Assembly (NCBI GenBank): GCA_963555705.1
Contig: OY743190.1
Location: 34,268,929 to 34,332,928 of the forward strand
From: Ligustrum vulgare
Lineage: Eukaryota; Streptophyta; Magnoliopsida; Lamiales; Oleaceae
Length of the DNA stretch: 64,000 bases
Direction: 5' to 3'
Shown: one piece after another, positions 35,483 to 50,470 of the stretch
Layout: each line of letters opens with the position of its first letter
Numbering within the stretch: position 1 is the first letter of the stretch
The notes under the pieces: model-generated
Told to the model about the DNA's origin: nothing
Database searches by the model: none
Seen by the model: only the letters and a program-made list of their open reading frames with translations
Program-made: the position numbers and the translations under genes

Positions 35483-36681
35483 CTAGTATTTGATCGGTGC
35501 GATGCACAAAAGTTATTATCCGCAATATCGATTTCAATAAGTATTCGTAAAAGTTTAGTGCTTATACATAATCAACACATATATAAATGAATAAAAAAGA
35601 ATTATCTATTACAATAATTATTAGAATTTAAAAAACATAAGAAATTCAAATTATTTAAAAAATCTTTGAATAGTAAACGTCAATTTATATATTTAAATAA
35701 TAAATTATTATTAATTTCAATAATTTTTATGAATTGTTAATAATTTCATTGAAAATGTAAATTTAGTAATTTTTTAATGATATATCATATTTGATATAAT
35801 ATTATGTGTACGAATATTGATGCATGTGAAATGTATTAGGATATTTCTCATAACTTCTATATTTGCCTCTTTTATTTAATGTACTTTTTAATTTTCAATC
35901 AAAAACATCAATCCCAATAATTAAAAAAGAAATAGTGAAAATATTTGAATTTAACCAATAAGATTTTATTTACAAAAATAAGTAGTCAAAATAATAATTT
36001 TGAAAATTTAGCAATTATTATGATACGACAATCGAGTAAAGTTGGATATTAAGAAATTATACCAAAAATTATACCCTATAATCTTTAAAAACTTTATTAA
36101 AATTAAGAATGATTAAAAAAATATTAATCATTCCATTAATATTATTAACTAAAAAATTCAAAGAATTAACTCTTTAATATCAACCTTCTTTCAATAACAT
36201 TTTCTATAAATTATTTAAAAGGATCGCATTTTTTCAACACACTTTTTAACCACATATTTTTTCAAAACTATTTTTCAACCACACATTTTACCTCAAAAAA
36301 ATATAGTTGTTGAACAGAGGCCTAATTTATTAATATATATATATATATTAGAAAATATAATTTGTAATATTAAAGATAACAAATGATTTGACCATTAATA
36401 ATTAAAACACAATTTAATTATTGATGTCTACACATAGAATTTATAATGTTAAAAACAACAAATCAATAAAAAAATCAATAATTAAATAATAATTTTAATA
36501 CTGATAACTAAAAGTATTGATTGAACTCGTTCAATATTAACTTTTATAATAAAAATAATAATAATTATAACCAAAATATACAAATAACAATGACATCATA
36601 TTAATTATTTACTATAGTACTAAAATATAAAGAATTTAAGAATTAAATTCTATCAAATTATTATACTTTTATATGTATAGA
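35483..36681 (-). mobile_element. Helitron unit 1 of the array
   Basis: Left edge CTAGTATTTGATCGGTGCGATGCAC, a mutated reversed Helitron 3' end. Right edge TATACTTTTATATGTATAGA reads TCTATACATATAAAAGTATA on the minus strand, a Helitron-like 5' end with TC. Contains a MITE-like stretch at 36235-36325. Non-coding. Confidence 0.68.
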
Positions 36682-39587
36682 TTTCCACCAGTCCGATGAA
36701 CTAAAATTGTTATCCGCAATATAGATAAGAATTCATAAAATTTAATTATTATACATAATCAACAAAAATACAAAAGATACAAAAATAATTTTTTGTTGCA
36801 AAAATTATTAAAATTTAAAAATAACATAAATAATCCAAATTACCGAAAACTTCATTGAATAATAAATGCAAATTTATAGTTTTTTAATTGTATATCATGT
36901 TAGATGTAATATTGTGAGGACAAATATTGATAAAAATACTGGTAAGTAAAAATATTGATTGAACTCGTTCAATATGAACTTTAATAACAAAAATAAAAAT
37001 AATTATAACCAAAATATACAAATAATAATGACATCATATTAATTATTTACTATAGTACTAAAATATAAAGAATTTAAGAATTAAATTCTATTAAATTATT
37101 CTACATTTATATATAGTATAGATTTTCACCAGTACGATGAACTAAAACTGTTATCCGCAATATATATAAGCATTCATAAAATTTAATGATTATACATAAT
37201 CAACACAAATACAAAAAATACAAAAATAATTTTTTATTACAACAATTATTAAAATTTAAAAACAATATAAATAATCCAAATTATCGAAAACTTCATTGAA
37301 TGATAAATGCAAATTTATAGTTCTTTAATTATATATCATGTTAGATGTAATATTATGAGGACAAATATTGATACTTGTTTAAGATATATATATATATATA
37401 TTTATTATAATTTCTGCATTTGCCTCACATATTTAACTCTTCTCAATTTTCGTTAAAAAATCACAATAAACTATAAATATGTGTTTAATACTCATCAAAT
37501 ATATGACAATTGAACAACATTGAAAATCAAAAAATTATTATATCATATAATCTTTGCACAATTATTAAAATTAAAAACTATTTAAAAAAATATTAAACAT
37601 TGTTATATATAAGGCAATAAATGCATTTACACTAATCCAGATTTTACATTCACACAATCCGCTATTCTCCTTTTATATATAGTATAAATATAGATATAGA
37701 TATAGATTTTTCATAACTTCTACATTTGCCTTTTATATTTAATGTACTTTTTAATTTTCATTCAAAAACATAAATCCCAACAATTTAAAAAGAAATAGTC
37801 AAAATATTTGAATTTAACCAATAAAACTTTATTTACAAAAATAAGTAATCAAAATAATAATTTTGAAAATTTAGCGATTATCATGATACGACAATCGAGT
37901 GAAGTTGGAGATTACGAAATTATACCTTTAATCTTTAAAAACTTTATTAAAATTAAGAATGATTAAAAAATATTAATCATTCCATTAATATTATTAACTA
38001 AAAAATTCAAAGAATTAACTCTTCAATATCAACCTTCTTTATATAACTTTTTTCTATAAATTATATATAAGCAACACATTTTTTCATCACACTTTTTAAC
38101 TACATATTTTTTCAAAACTGTTTTTCAACCACACATTTTACCTCAAAAAAATATAGTTGTTGAGCATAGGCCTAATTTATTAAAATATTTAATATATGAT
38201 TCTTAATATTAAAGATAACAAATGATTTGACCATTAATAATAAAACACAATTTAATTATTGATGGCTATACGTAGAATTTATAATGTTAAAAACGACAAA
38301 TCAATAATTAAATAATAATTTTAATACTGATAATTAAAAATATTGATTGAACTCGTTCAATATTAACTTTAATAATAATAATTATAACCAAAATATACAA
38401 GTAACAGTGACATCATATTAATTATTTACTATAGTACTAAAATATAAAGAATTTAAGAATTAAATTCTGTCAAACTATTATACTTTTATATATAGTATAT
38501 ATTTTCACCAGTGTGATGAACTGAAATTGTTATCCGCAATATAGATAAGCATTTATAAAATTTAATGATTATATATAATCAACACAAATACAAAAGTACA
38601 AAAATAATTTTTTATTACAACAATTATTAAAATTTAAAAATAATATAAATAATTCAAATTATCGAAAACTTCATTGAATGATAAATGCAAATTTTGTAGT
38701 TTTTTAATTATATATCATGTTAGATGTAATATTATGAGTGCAAATATTGATAAAATTTAATGATTATACATAATCAACACAAATAAAAAAGATACAAAAA
38801 TAATTTTTTATTAAAATTTAAAAACAACACAAATTATCCAAATTATCGAAAACTTCATTGAATGGTAAATGCAGATTTTATAGTTTTTTAATTGTATATC
38901 ATGTTAAATGTAATATTATGAATACAAATATAAATGCTTGTTCAAAATATAAATATATTTCTTATAATTTCTGCATTTGCCTCACATATTTAACTTTAAT
39001 AATAATAATTATAACCAAAATATACAAATAACGATAAATCATATTAATTATTTACTATAGTACTAAAATATAAAGAATTTAAGAATTAAATTTTGTCAAA
39101 CTATTATACTTTTATATATAGTATAGATTTTCACCAGAGTGATGAACTGAAATTGTTATCCGCAATATAAATAAACATTCATTTTCAACACAAGTAAAAA
39201 AGATACAAAAATAATTTTTTATTACGACGATTATTAAAATTTAAAAACAACATAAATAATCCAAATTATCGAAAATTTCATGGAATGATAAATGCAGATT
39301 TTATAGTTTTTTAATTGTATATCATGTTAGATGTAATATAATGAGTACAAATATTGATTCTTGTTCAAAATATAAATATATTTATTATAATTTCTGCATT
39401 TGCCTCACATATTTATCCTTTTCTCAATTCTCGTTCACAAATTACAATAAACTACAAATATGTATTTAATACTCATCAAATATACGACAATTAAACAACA
39501 TTGAAAAATGAAAATCAAGAAATTATTATATCATATAATCTTTGCACAATTATTAAAATTAAAAATTATTAAAAAAATCTTAACCAT
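36682..39587 (-). repeat. Tandem truncated Helitron units
   Basis: A decayed 3' end with the phrase CACCAG...GATGAACT then TTATCCGCAATATA appears at about 36686, 37128, 38508 and 39130. Each is preceded by a reversed 5' end of the form TTTTATATATAGTATAGATTT. The units between share TTTTTTATTAC, AACTTCATTGAATGATAAATG and ATCATGTTAGATGTAATATTATGAG. Lengths differ (about 445, 1380, 620 bp) through internal deletions. Confidence 0.7.
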
Positions 39588-39589
39588 TG

Positions 39590-39652
<63 letters not shown>
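39590..39652. repeat. TA microsatellite
   Basis: An uninterrupted TA run of about 31 units at a Helitron end. A further TA run of similar length is at 39861-39928. Confidence 0.95.
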
Positions 39653-39656
<4 letters not shown>

Positions 39657-39857
39657 GCTATAAATGCATTTACACTAATCCAGATTTTGCATTCACACTA
39701 ATTCACTATTCTCCCTTTATATATAGTAAGTATAAATAGTATATATAGATTTTGTATTTACCATATATATATATAGATTTTGCATTCACATTAATCCACT
39801 ATTCTCCCTTTATTTATAGTATAGTATAGACATCAACCATTATTTAGTATTTACCAT

Positions 39858-39931
<74 letters not shown>

Positions 39932-40663
39932 TTATTATATATATTATAACAACAAAGCCTAGCCAATTTTTCCCGTCAAAACACTACATTTTTTAATTTT
40001 TTTTCATTAAGATCAAATTGTTTATTTTCTGTCATTAAATGACTTTGACATGCGCATCATGCGTATCATGTAATTAATGACTTTGATTTCATTTATATTG
40101 GTTTATTTTTTTATTTATTCATTTTTATTGTTATATTTTGTGTGTATGTTTGAATGGATGTTATTGGAGAGGTCGTTTCAAAAGATGAGATTAAGAGTGA
40201 TCCGATGGTGGCAAAATACATGGACATCATAATTGAAGATTTGGAGTATTGCCATTTTTTAAAATTTTATAGTTTTGAATTACAATTGTTTAGAATAATG
40301 ATTATTATTATTTTTTAAAATAGAAAAAATCGCTGTTGACTGAATATGTAAAAAAGATGAATGGATATATTTAACAATAACAACCTCTCGGAACCTGTTA
40401 TCAATTTATTACAACTTTATCGGGCAAAAAAATACAAAAGTTTGCTTACATTTTTGCGCTATAGTTTTGATTAATTTTAATATTTTTAGATTAATATTTG
40501 TGTCAACTTTTACTTCTTAAAGAAATCATAGATTTTCGACACAAGTAAAAAATAGATTTATATTTTTTTTCTATTTCTCACATTTTTAATAGATTTATTT
40601 AGTTATTCAATAATTAATAATTATAATTTTTTGTCTCGTGCATCGCACGGGTGCGAATGCTAG
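39932..40663 (+). mobile_element. Second forward Helitron copy with 3' terminus
   Basis: Matches parts of 9795-11782: AACAACAAAGCCTAGCCAAT at the left, the RPA-like fragment at 40154-40260 and the hairpin CTCGTGCATCGCACGGG (40635-40651) with TGCGAATGCTAG ending at 40663, followed by T. It has the empty site of the hAT-like element found in the first copy. The only clearly forward Helitron in the right half of the window. Confidence 0.8.
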
Positions 40664-41049
40664 TATATATATATATATAGATTTTCACTAATCCAGATTT
40701 TGCATTCACACTAATTCACTGTTCTCCCTTTATATATAATAAAGTATAGATAGTATATATAGATATAGATATTAACCATTGTTTAGTATTTACCATATAT
40801 ATATATAATGCAAAATTTCTATATATATATATATAGAGAGAGAAATTTATATATATAGAAATTTTGCATTCACACTAATCAAATATTCTCCCTTTATATA
40901 TAGTATAGATATAGATATTAACCATTGTTTAATATTTACCATATACTACATATATACACACATTAAATGCATTCACATCTATCCAGATTTGGCATTCACA
41001 CTAATTCCCTTTGTATTCACCCTAATCCACTACTCTCCCTTTATATATA
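40664..41049. repeat. Helitron 5'-end fragments
   Basis: Several short repeats of TTTTGCATTCACACTAATC followed by TATTCTCCCTTTATATATAG, each a reversed Helitron 5' terminus, at about 40730, 40890 and 41035. No hairpin ends between them, so these are truncated pieces. Confidence 0.65.
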
Positions 41050-43115
41050 CTAGTATTACACCCGTGCGATGCACGGTTATATGTTACCTACATATATTAA
41101 ATTTATATTTTAACATATAAAATGAATATTTAATTAAAAATAAGAAAGGAATGAAGAAAATTAATTACAAAAGTACATTACACATACCTTAATTATTTTT
41201 TAATTTTTTTTACTCTTTCGTATGTTTTTTGTTCCAGGTTTTTCTTTAAATATTGTAATTTGAATTGATTTAAAACTTCAAATTAAAAAGAAAAATTACA
41301 TTTAAATAGGATTTTTAATAAGTAGAAAAAATAGATATATCGGTGATATACACTTAGAATTTATTAAAACGAAAATGAAAAGAAAAAGAAAAATAGATGG
41401 ATGAACATTCTTATTTCATTCTCTTTCATTTTCTATTTTTTTTAAAAAAATATTTATGTGATATTGATAAATTTTTATTTATTTTATTTTTACGAATTTG
41501 AAAAAAAAATGTAATTGATTTTCAAGAGGGGAAGACGGATCAAGAAATCTCGGGACCTGAAAATTGCACCTATTTAAAAATCTGCATTCAATTGGATTAA
41601 TTTAAATCTGAATTTTTTCCAAAATGAATAATAAATAGTGAATTAATACTACTAATTACCATTTTAGAAAATGTGTTTTAGACAGGAAAATGGGCCAATA
41701 ACTGTTTTTGGGAAGTGCTCTCTCTTTATATATTACGTTTTTCTTTCGCGAGCATATTTAGTCCTTGTTTGAGCCCTCATTATCTACAAAATGAGTTTAA
41801 TAATAATGATTTTGTGGATAATGTGTACTTAAGCACCTAGTTGGTACAATGAGCTGTTAAAAAGTAAGTTTTTTTTAGATGGAAAATAATAAGTCATATA
41901 TAGGAAAATCATTTATATGTGGAATTTAATCCATATAATTAAAAAAAAAATTGTAAACTATAAAAATTAAAAATTATTGTATTGTAATATTTGAATAGTA
42001 AAAAAAAAAAGAAAATGACAAATAAAATATGAAATGAATAATAATCTATAACAATTACTACCCAATTACTCCAAAAAATTTTATTCGAGAATTATACCTT
42101 ATGCTATTGGATCACCAAAATCCAAGTATTCTGCAATGTTCGTATAAGAATTAGATAAGAAAAGTACATCATTATATTGTAAATGGATAAAAAATACTAT
42201 CGCATGATAGAAATAATTTGAAGAAGTTCATAGTGTAAATAATGATAAACGAATGCATAGTTTTTAAATGAAAAATAATAAGTCATATATAAGAAAATCA
42301 TTTATATATGGAATTTAATCCATATAATTAAAAAAAAAATTGTTAACTATAAAAATTAAAAATTATTGTATTGTAATATTTGAATAGTAAAAAAAAATGA
42401 CAAATAAAGTATCAAATGAATAATAGTCTATAACAATTACTACCCAGTTACTCAAAAAAAATTTATTCGAGGATTATACCTTATGCTGTTGATTAAATAA
42501 TATTATCACGTCAAGCATGAATCATAAAAAAATAAAATAAATGTAAATGGATAAAAAACACATTCGCATGAGAAAAATAAATAAGAAGATAATAAAAAAT
42601 TAATTGTAAGAATTTCATATTTTAAACAACAATAAATTAATGCATAGTTTTTCAAAACCACCATTGATTATCATAAAAATAATAAATGTCATTAATTTAC
42701 AACATGTGTTCACATTAAACCACTTACTCAAAAAAAAAAAAAAATGGCAAATAAAGTATCAAATGAATAATAGTCTATAACAATTACTACCAAATTACTC
42801 AAAAAAAGAATTTATTCGAGGATTATACTTTATGCTGTTGATTAATAATATTGTCACGTCAAGCATGAATCATTAAAAAAACTGTAAATGGATAAAAAAT
42901 TCGTATGAGAAAAATAAATAAAAAGATAATAAAAAATTAATTTTAAGAATTTCATATTTTAAACAACAATAAACTAATGCATAGTTTTTCAAAATCACCA
43001 TTGATTACCATAAAAATAATAAATGACATTAATTTACAAAATGTGTTCACACTAAACCACTTATTCACAACATGTGTTCACACAAAACCACTTCCTTACT
43101 TTTATATATATATAT
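41050..43115 (-). mobile_element. Helitron copy, CTAGTATTACACCCG type
   Basis: CTAG at 41050 and hairpin CCCGTGCGATGCACGG at 41061-41076 form the reversed 3' end. Homologous to copies starting at 43922, 46695, 48776 and 51329. The region 41880-42500 is repeated at about 42260-42900 (TCATATATAnGAAAATCATT, TATTCGAGnATTATACCTTATG), an internal tandem duplication. The right edge near 43115 is approximate. Non-coding. Confidence 0.72.
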
Positions 43116-43744
43116 AGATGTGTTGATTGTGTTCACATTAAACCACTTACTCACAACATGCGTTTACACCAAACTACGTCCTTACTTTTAATATATATAT
43201 ATATGAATTTAACCAATAAAACTTCATTTACTAAAATAAGTAGTCAAAATAATAATTGAAAAATCTCGCAATTATCATGATACAATAATCGAGTAAAGTT
43301 GGATATCACGAAATTATGTAGAAAATCTTATACCCTATAACCTTTAAAAATTTATTAAAATTAAGAATGATTAAAAAAAATATTGATCATTCTATTGATA
43401 TTATTAAATAAAAAGAAATCAAAGTATTAACTATTCAATATTAGTCTTCGTTTAATAACTTTTTTTATAAATTATTTATAAGTATCGCATTTTTTCAACT
43501 ACATATATATTTTGGAAAATATGATTTTTAATATTAAAGATAACAAATGATTTGACCATTAATAATTAAAATATAATTCTTATATTGATGGCTACATATA
43601 GAATTTATATTATTAAGAAATACAAATAAATAAATAAATAATCATTAAATAATAATTTTAATACTGATAACTAAAAATATTAATTGAACACATTCAGTAT
43701 TAGTGTTAATAATAAAATTAAAATTGATTAAAAAAATATCAACC

Positions 43745-43824
<80 letters not shown>

Positions 43825-43921
43825 TAAGGCAATAAATGTGTTCACACTAATTTAGATTTTGCATTCACACTAAACCATTTTGTGTTCACATTGATCAGAC
43901 TTTCCTCCCTTTATATATAAA
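43116..43921 (-). repeat. Truncated Helitron segment with a long TA/CA microsatellite
   Basis: 43201-43750 is homologous to 46061-46550 and to 48390-48640. A TA run (43747-43810) passes into CA (43811-43823). It ends in CCTCCCTTTATATATAAA just before CTAG of the next copy. Confidence 0.7.
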
Positions 43922-46024
43922 CTAGTGTTATACCCGTGCGATGCACGGTCATTTGTTACTTACATATATCAAATTTATATTTTAACATATAAAATGAATA
44001 TTTAATTAAAAATGATAAATGAATGAAGACAATTAATTACAGAGGTACATTACGCATGCCTTAATTTTTTTTACGGTTCGTATGTTTATCGTTTTATGAA
44101 TTTCTTTAAATATTGTAATTTGAATTGATTTAAACTTAAAATGTAAAAGAGAAATTACATTTAAATAGAATTTCTGATAAGTAGAAAAATAGATTTATTT
44201 GTGATATACGCTTAGAATTTTATTAATAGAATGTTAGTTAAAAATTATTTTTATAAAAATGAGGATTTGAGTAAAGTGGACTGAATATGGGCCAAATTTT
44301 TTTCTAAGTCACCACAATTGTAATAGTTAGGAACTTAAATAACTTACTACTTAAAAAAAAAATACTTTAATGAACATTTGCATAACTCATTTGAAAAACT
44401 ATTCAATTTTAATGATTATTGATGTAATTAATCTTTTCAAAATATAATTTTTAGACTATTACAAATAATTTATCACTATCAGAATAATACTATTAGAATT
44501 GATACTAACTATTTTTTTATAATATTTTATATTTATATATATTAAACAAATATTTCATTAAATGTTATTTTAACATTACAAATTAAATACACGTGGTCAT
44601 ATATTTAAATAAATGTAGCAATTAAGCAACATAAAATGTTAGTTTTGATTAAATTTTAATGAATGTATATCGCAAATACATTTAATTTTATATATTAAGA
44701 AATCATCTATGCATCTAGATTCTAAAAGCGGAGCGGTTGTTTAACCCATAAGATATAGTACATTATCACTTACTCATATGGAATTCATTTTTCAAAAATA
44801 AATTTTTCTGAACATTCATTCTTAATCACACATTCTTTAAAAAGTATTTTTTTTACTATTTTTCATATTACTTTTTAACTATACATTCTAAAAAATCACT
44901 TTTTCACAAAAACAATTCTAAAAAAATCAAAGTCAAATAGTTAACAACCGAATAAAGTTGGAGATCACGAAATTATACAAAAAATCTTATACCCTATAAT
45001 CTTTAAAAATTTATTAAAATTAAGAATGATTAATAATCGTTCTATTGATATTATTAACTAAAAAGAAATCAAAGCATAACTATTCAATATTAATAAAAAA
45101 AATTACATTTAAACATACCTTAAATTTTTTTTAACGGTTTTTATGTTTACCTTCTAGGAAATTTTTTTAAACATTGTAATTTAAATTGACTTAAAACTTA
45201 AAGTGAAAAAACAAAATTACATTTAAATAGAATTTCTAATTAGTGAAAAAATAGATATATCTATTATATAAGCTCAAAATTTTATTAAAATGAAAAGGAA
45301 AGAAAAAATAGATCGATAAGCGCTATTATTTTATTCTCTTTGGTTTTCTATTTTTGAAAAAAAAAATATTTATGTAATAATTAATAAAAATTTGAAGAGA
45401 AAAAAACCATAAAAATAGAGAAAATAAAAAAAGAGTTGGTTTATAAACGGGTTTATTTATAATTTTGAGTAAAAAAATAGTGGTTAAAAATTAGAGAAAG
45501 AAAATGTGTGTGGTTAAAAAGTAGTTTAAAAAATTGTGTAGTTTATAAACTGGTTTATAAATCAATTTATTTTATTTACCAAGAGGATGCTAAACGAAAT
45601 GCGGAGGTAATACAGTTTTTCATAATTTTTTTTACCCAAATCCATGTTGAAAAATTAGAGAGAAAAAAGACGTTTTATTAAAAAGTAATTTAAAAAATTA
45701 TTTAATTTATAAATTGGTTTATAAACCAATTTATTTTATTTACCAAACGGATGCTTAATGCGACGGTAATACAATATCCCATAATTTTTTTTATCCAAAT
45801 TCATGTTGAATGGTAAGAAAGTTCAATAATCCTTTTTATACATATATATAATCAAGTAGACGAAAATATTATAAAAATGATACAGTCTTCAAAATCACCA
45901 ATGAATTTGATTACCATAAAAATAATAAATATAAATACCATTAATTTAAAACATGTGTTCACACTAAATTACTTACTGACAACATGCGTTCACACCAAAC
46001 AATTTTCTTACTTTTAATATTTAC

Positions 46025-46060
<36 letters not shown>
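43922..46060 (-). mobile_element. Helitron copy, CTAGTGTTATACCCG type
   Basis: CTAG 43922 and hairpin CCCGTGCGATGCACGG (43933-43948). Contains a duplicated MITE-like block at 45440-45800 (TTTATAAACnGGTTTATAAA and CAATTTATTTTATTTACCAA in each copy). Right edge approximate, in a TA run at 46030-46060. Confidence 0.7.
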
Positions 46061-46064
<4 letters not shown>

Positions 46065-46301
46065 TCTCGCAATTATCATGATACAATAACCGAGTAAAGT
46101 TGGATATCACGAAATTATGTAGAAAATCTTATACCCTATAACCTTTAAAAATTTATTAAAATTAAAAATGATTAAAAAAAATATTGATCATTCTATTGAT
46201 ATTATTAAATAAAAAGAAATCAAAGTATTAACTATTCAATATTAGTCTTCGTTTAATAACTTTTTTATAAATTATTTATAAGTATCGCATTTTTTCAACT
46301 A

Positions 46302-49300
46302 CATATATATTTTGGAAAATATGATTTTTAATATTAAAGATAACAAATGATTTGACCATTAATAATTAAAACATAATTATTATATTGATGGCTACATATA
46401 GAATTTATATTACTAAGAACAACAAATAAATAAAAAATAATCATTAAATAATAATTTTAATACCGATAACTAAAAATATTAATTGAACACATTCACTATT
46501 AGTGTTAATAATAAAATTAAAATTGATTAAAAAAATATCAACCATTATTTAGTATTCATAATATATATATATATATATAAGGCAATAAATGTGCTCACAC
46601 TAATCCAGATTTTGCATTCACACTAAACCATTTTGTGTTCCACTGGCCAGACTTTCCTCCCTTTATATATTATATAGATATATATATATATATACTAGTG
46701 TTACACCTGTGCGATGCACGGCTATTTACATATATCAAATTTATATTTTAACATATGAAATTAATACTCAATTAAAAATGAGAAAGGAACGAAGACAATT
46801 AATTACAAATGTACATTACACATAGCTTAATTTCTTTTCAATTTTTTTACGGTTTGTATGTTTATCGTTCCAGAAATTTCTTTAAATATTGTAATTTGAA
46901 TTGATTTAAAACTTAAAATGGAAAAGAAAAATTACATTTAAATAAAATTTGTAATAAGAAGAAAAAATAGATTTATCTATGATATATGCTAAGAATTTTA
47001 TTTAAACGGAAAGGTAAAGAAAAAGAAACATAGATTGATGAACGTACTTATTTTATCTTCTTTCATTTTCTATTTTTAAATAAAAATATTTATACGATAT
47101 TGACAAAGTTTTTTTTTTTTTTTATCTTTACGAATTAAAAAAAAAATCATTGATTTTCAAGAGGGGGAGACGGACCAAGAAATTTCGGAACCTGAAAAAT
47201 GCAACTATTTAAAAAATTCCATTCAATTGGATTATTTTAAATTTTAATTTTGTCCAAAATGAATAATAAATAGTGAATTAATACTACTAATTACTGTTTT
47301 AGGAAATGAGTTTAATAATAATGATTTTACAGAGGATGTGTTTGAGACTCATTATTTCAAATAACGTAGTTCATAACAGTAAATTTTGGTACAATGAGCT
47401 TTTAAAATGTATGAATATTTTTAATTTTATATGTATATTATTTTATTAATAGAATGTTAGTTGAAATGATTTTTAAAAAAAAAATGAGGGTTTGAATAAA
47501 GTGTACTGAATAGGGACCAATATTTATTTTATTTTATTTTGTTGCCAAAATAGTAATATTTAGGAACTTAAATAACTTACTACTTAAAAAAAATACATCA
47601 ACGACCATTTGCATAACTCATTTTCATAACTATTCAATTTTAATGATTATTGATATAATTAATCTTTTCAAAATATAATTTCTAGATTATCACAAATAAT
47701 TTATCACTATCCAAATAGCATTATTAGAATTAGTACTAACTATTTTATTACAATTTCTGGTATTCAAATTTATTAAACAAATATTTTATTTCATATTTAC
47801 TTTAACATTACAAATTAAATACACGTGGTCATATATTTAAATGAATGTAGCAAATTAAACAACATGAAATGTTAGTTTCGATTAAATTTTAATGAATGTA
47901 TATCACAAATACATTTAATTTTATATACTAAGAAATCATCTATACATTTCGATTCTTAAAAGCGACACGATTGTTTAACCCACAAGACATAGTACTTTAT
48001 CACTTACCCATATGAAATTGATTTTTCAAGAATCAATTTTTCTGAACATTTATTCTCAATCACGCATTCTTTAAAAAAATATTTTTTACAATTTTTCATA
48101 CTACTTTTTAACTATACATTCTAAAAAATCATTTTTTCACAAAAACAATTCTCAAAAAATCAAAGTCAAATAGTCAACAATTGAGTAAAGTTGGAGACCA
48201 AGAAATTATACGAAAAATCTTATACCCTATAATCTTTAAAAACTTATTGAAATTAAGAATGATTAAAAAATATTAATCATTATATTGATATTATTAACTA
48301 AAAAGGAATCAAAACATTAATTATTCAATATTAGTCTTTGTTCAATAACGTTTTCTATAAATTATTTATAAGCAGCGCATTTTTTGACCACATATATATT
48401 TTGGAAAATATGATTTTTAATATTAAAGATAACAAATGATTTGACCATTAATAATTAAAACATAATTATTATATTGATGGCTACATATAGAATTTATATT
48501 ACTAAGAACAACAAATAAATAAAAAATAATCATTAAATAATAATTTTAATACCGATAACTAAAAATATTAATTGAACACATTCACTATTAGTGTTAATAA
48601 TAAAATTAAAATTGATTAAAAAAATATCAACCATTATTTAGTATTCATAATATATATATACATAAGGCAATAAATGTGCTCACACTAATCCAGATTTTGC
48701 ATTCACACTAAACCATTTTGTGTTCCACTGGCCAGACTTTCCTCCCTTTATATATTATATAGATATATATATATACTAGTGTTACACCCGTGCGATGCAC
48801 GGCTATTTACATATATCAAATTTATATTTTAACATATGAAATTAATACTCAATTAAAAATGAGAAAGGAACGAAGACAATTAATTACAAATGTACATTAC
48901 ACATAGCTTAATTTCTTTTCAATTTTTTTACGGTTTGTATGTTTATCGTTCCAGAAATTTCTTTAAATATTGTAATTTGAATTGATTTAAAACTTAAAAT
49001 GGAAAAGAAAAATTACATTTAAATAAAATTTGTAATAAGAAGAAAAAATAGATTTATCTATGATATATGCTAAGAATTTTATTTAAACGGAAAGGTAAAG
49101 AAAAAGAAACATAGATTGATGAACGTACTTATTTTATCTTCTTTCATTTTCTATTTTTAAATAAAAATATTTATACGATATTGACAAAGTTTTTTTTTTT
49201 TTTATCTTTACGAATTAAAAAAAAAAATCATTGATTTTCAAGAGGGGGAGACGGACTAAGAAATTTCGGAACCTGAAAAATGCAACTATTTAAAAAATTC

Positions 49301-50470
49301 CATTCAATTGGATTATTTTAAATTTTAATTTTGTCCAAAATGAATAATAAATAGTGAATTAATACTACTAATTACTGTTTTAGGAAATGAGTTTAATAAT
49401 AATGATTTTACGGAGGATGTGTTTGAGACTCATTATTTCAAATAACGTAGTTCATAACAGTAAATTTTGGTACAATGAGCTTTTAAAATGTATGAATATT
49501 TTTAATTTTATATGTATATTATTTTATTAATAGAATGTTAGTTGAAATGATTTTTAAAAAAAAATGAGGGTTTGAATAAAGTGTACTGAATAGGGACCAA
49601 TATTTATTTTATTTTATTTTGTTGCCAAAATAGTAATATTTAGGAACTTAAATAACTTACTACTTAAAAAAAATACATCAACGACCATTTGCATAACTCA
49701 TTTTCATAACTATTCAATTTTAATGATTATTGATATAATTAATCTTTTCAAAATATAATTTCTAGATTATCACAAATAATTTATCACTATCCAAATAGCA
49801 TTATTAGAATTAGTACTAACTATTTTATTACAATTTCTGGTATTCAAATTTATTAAACAAATATTTTATTTCATATTTACTTTAACATTACAAATTAAAT
49901 ACACGTGGTCATATATTTAAATGAATGTAGCAAATTAAACAACATGAAATGTTAGTTTCGATTAAATTTTAATGAATGTATATCACAAATACATTTAATT
50001 TTATATACTAAGAAATCATCTATACATTTCGATTCTTAAAAGCGACACGATTGTTTAACCCACAAGACATAGTACTTTATCACTTACCCATATGAAATTG
50101 ATTTTTCAAGAATCAATTTTTCTGAACATTTATTCTCAATCACGCATTCTTTAAAAAAATATTTTTTACAATTTTTCATACTACTTTTTAACTATACATT
50201 CTAAAAAATCATTTTTTCACAAAAACAATTCTCAAAAAATCAAAGTCAAATAGTCAACAATTGAGTAAAGTTGGAGACCAAGAAATTATACGAAAAATCT
50301 TATACCCTATAATCTTTAAAAACTTATTGAAATTAAGAATGATTAAAAAATATTAATCATTATATTGATATTATTAACTAAAAAGGAATCAAAACATTAA
50401 TTATTCAATATTAGTCTTTGTTCAATAACGTTTTCTATAAATTATTTATAAGCAGCGCATTTTTTGACCA
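46302..50470 (-). repeat. Near-identical 2.08-kb tandem duplication carrying Helitron copies
   Basis: CATATATATTTTGGAAAATA at 46302 recurs at 48391 and, with one change, at 50471. Units are 46302-48390 (2089 bp) and 48391-50470 (2080 bp). They differ mainly in TA and A/T run lengths and a few substitutions (for example CCTGTG/CCCGTG in the hairpin and GACCAAG/GACTAAG). Each unit carries one Helitron 3' end: CTAG 46695 with hairpin 46706-46721, and CTAG 48776 with hairpin 48787-48802. Confidence 0.92.

Noticed and set aside
39590..39928. Long TA runs considered as a replication origin or scaffold attachment site
   Set aside because: Plain dinucleotide microsatellites at Helitron edges; no further motif supports a specific function.
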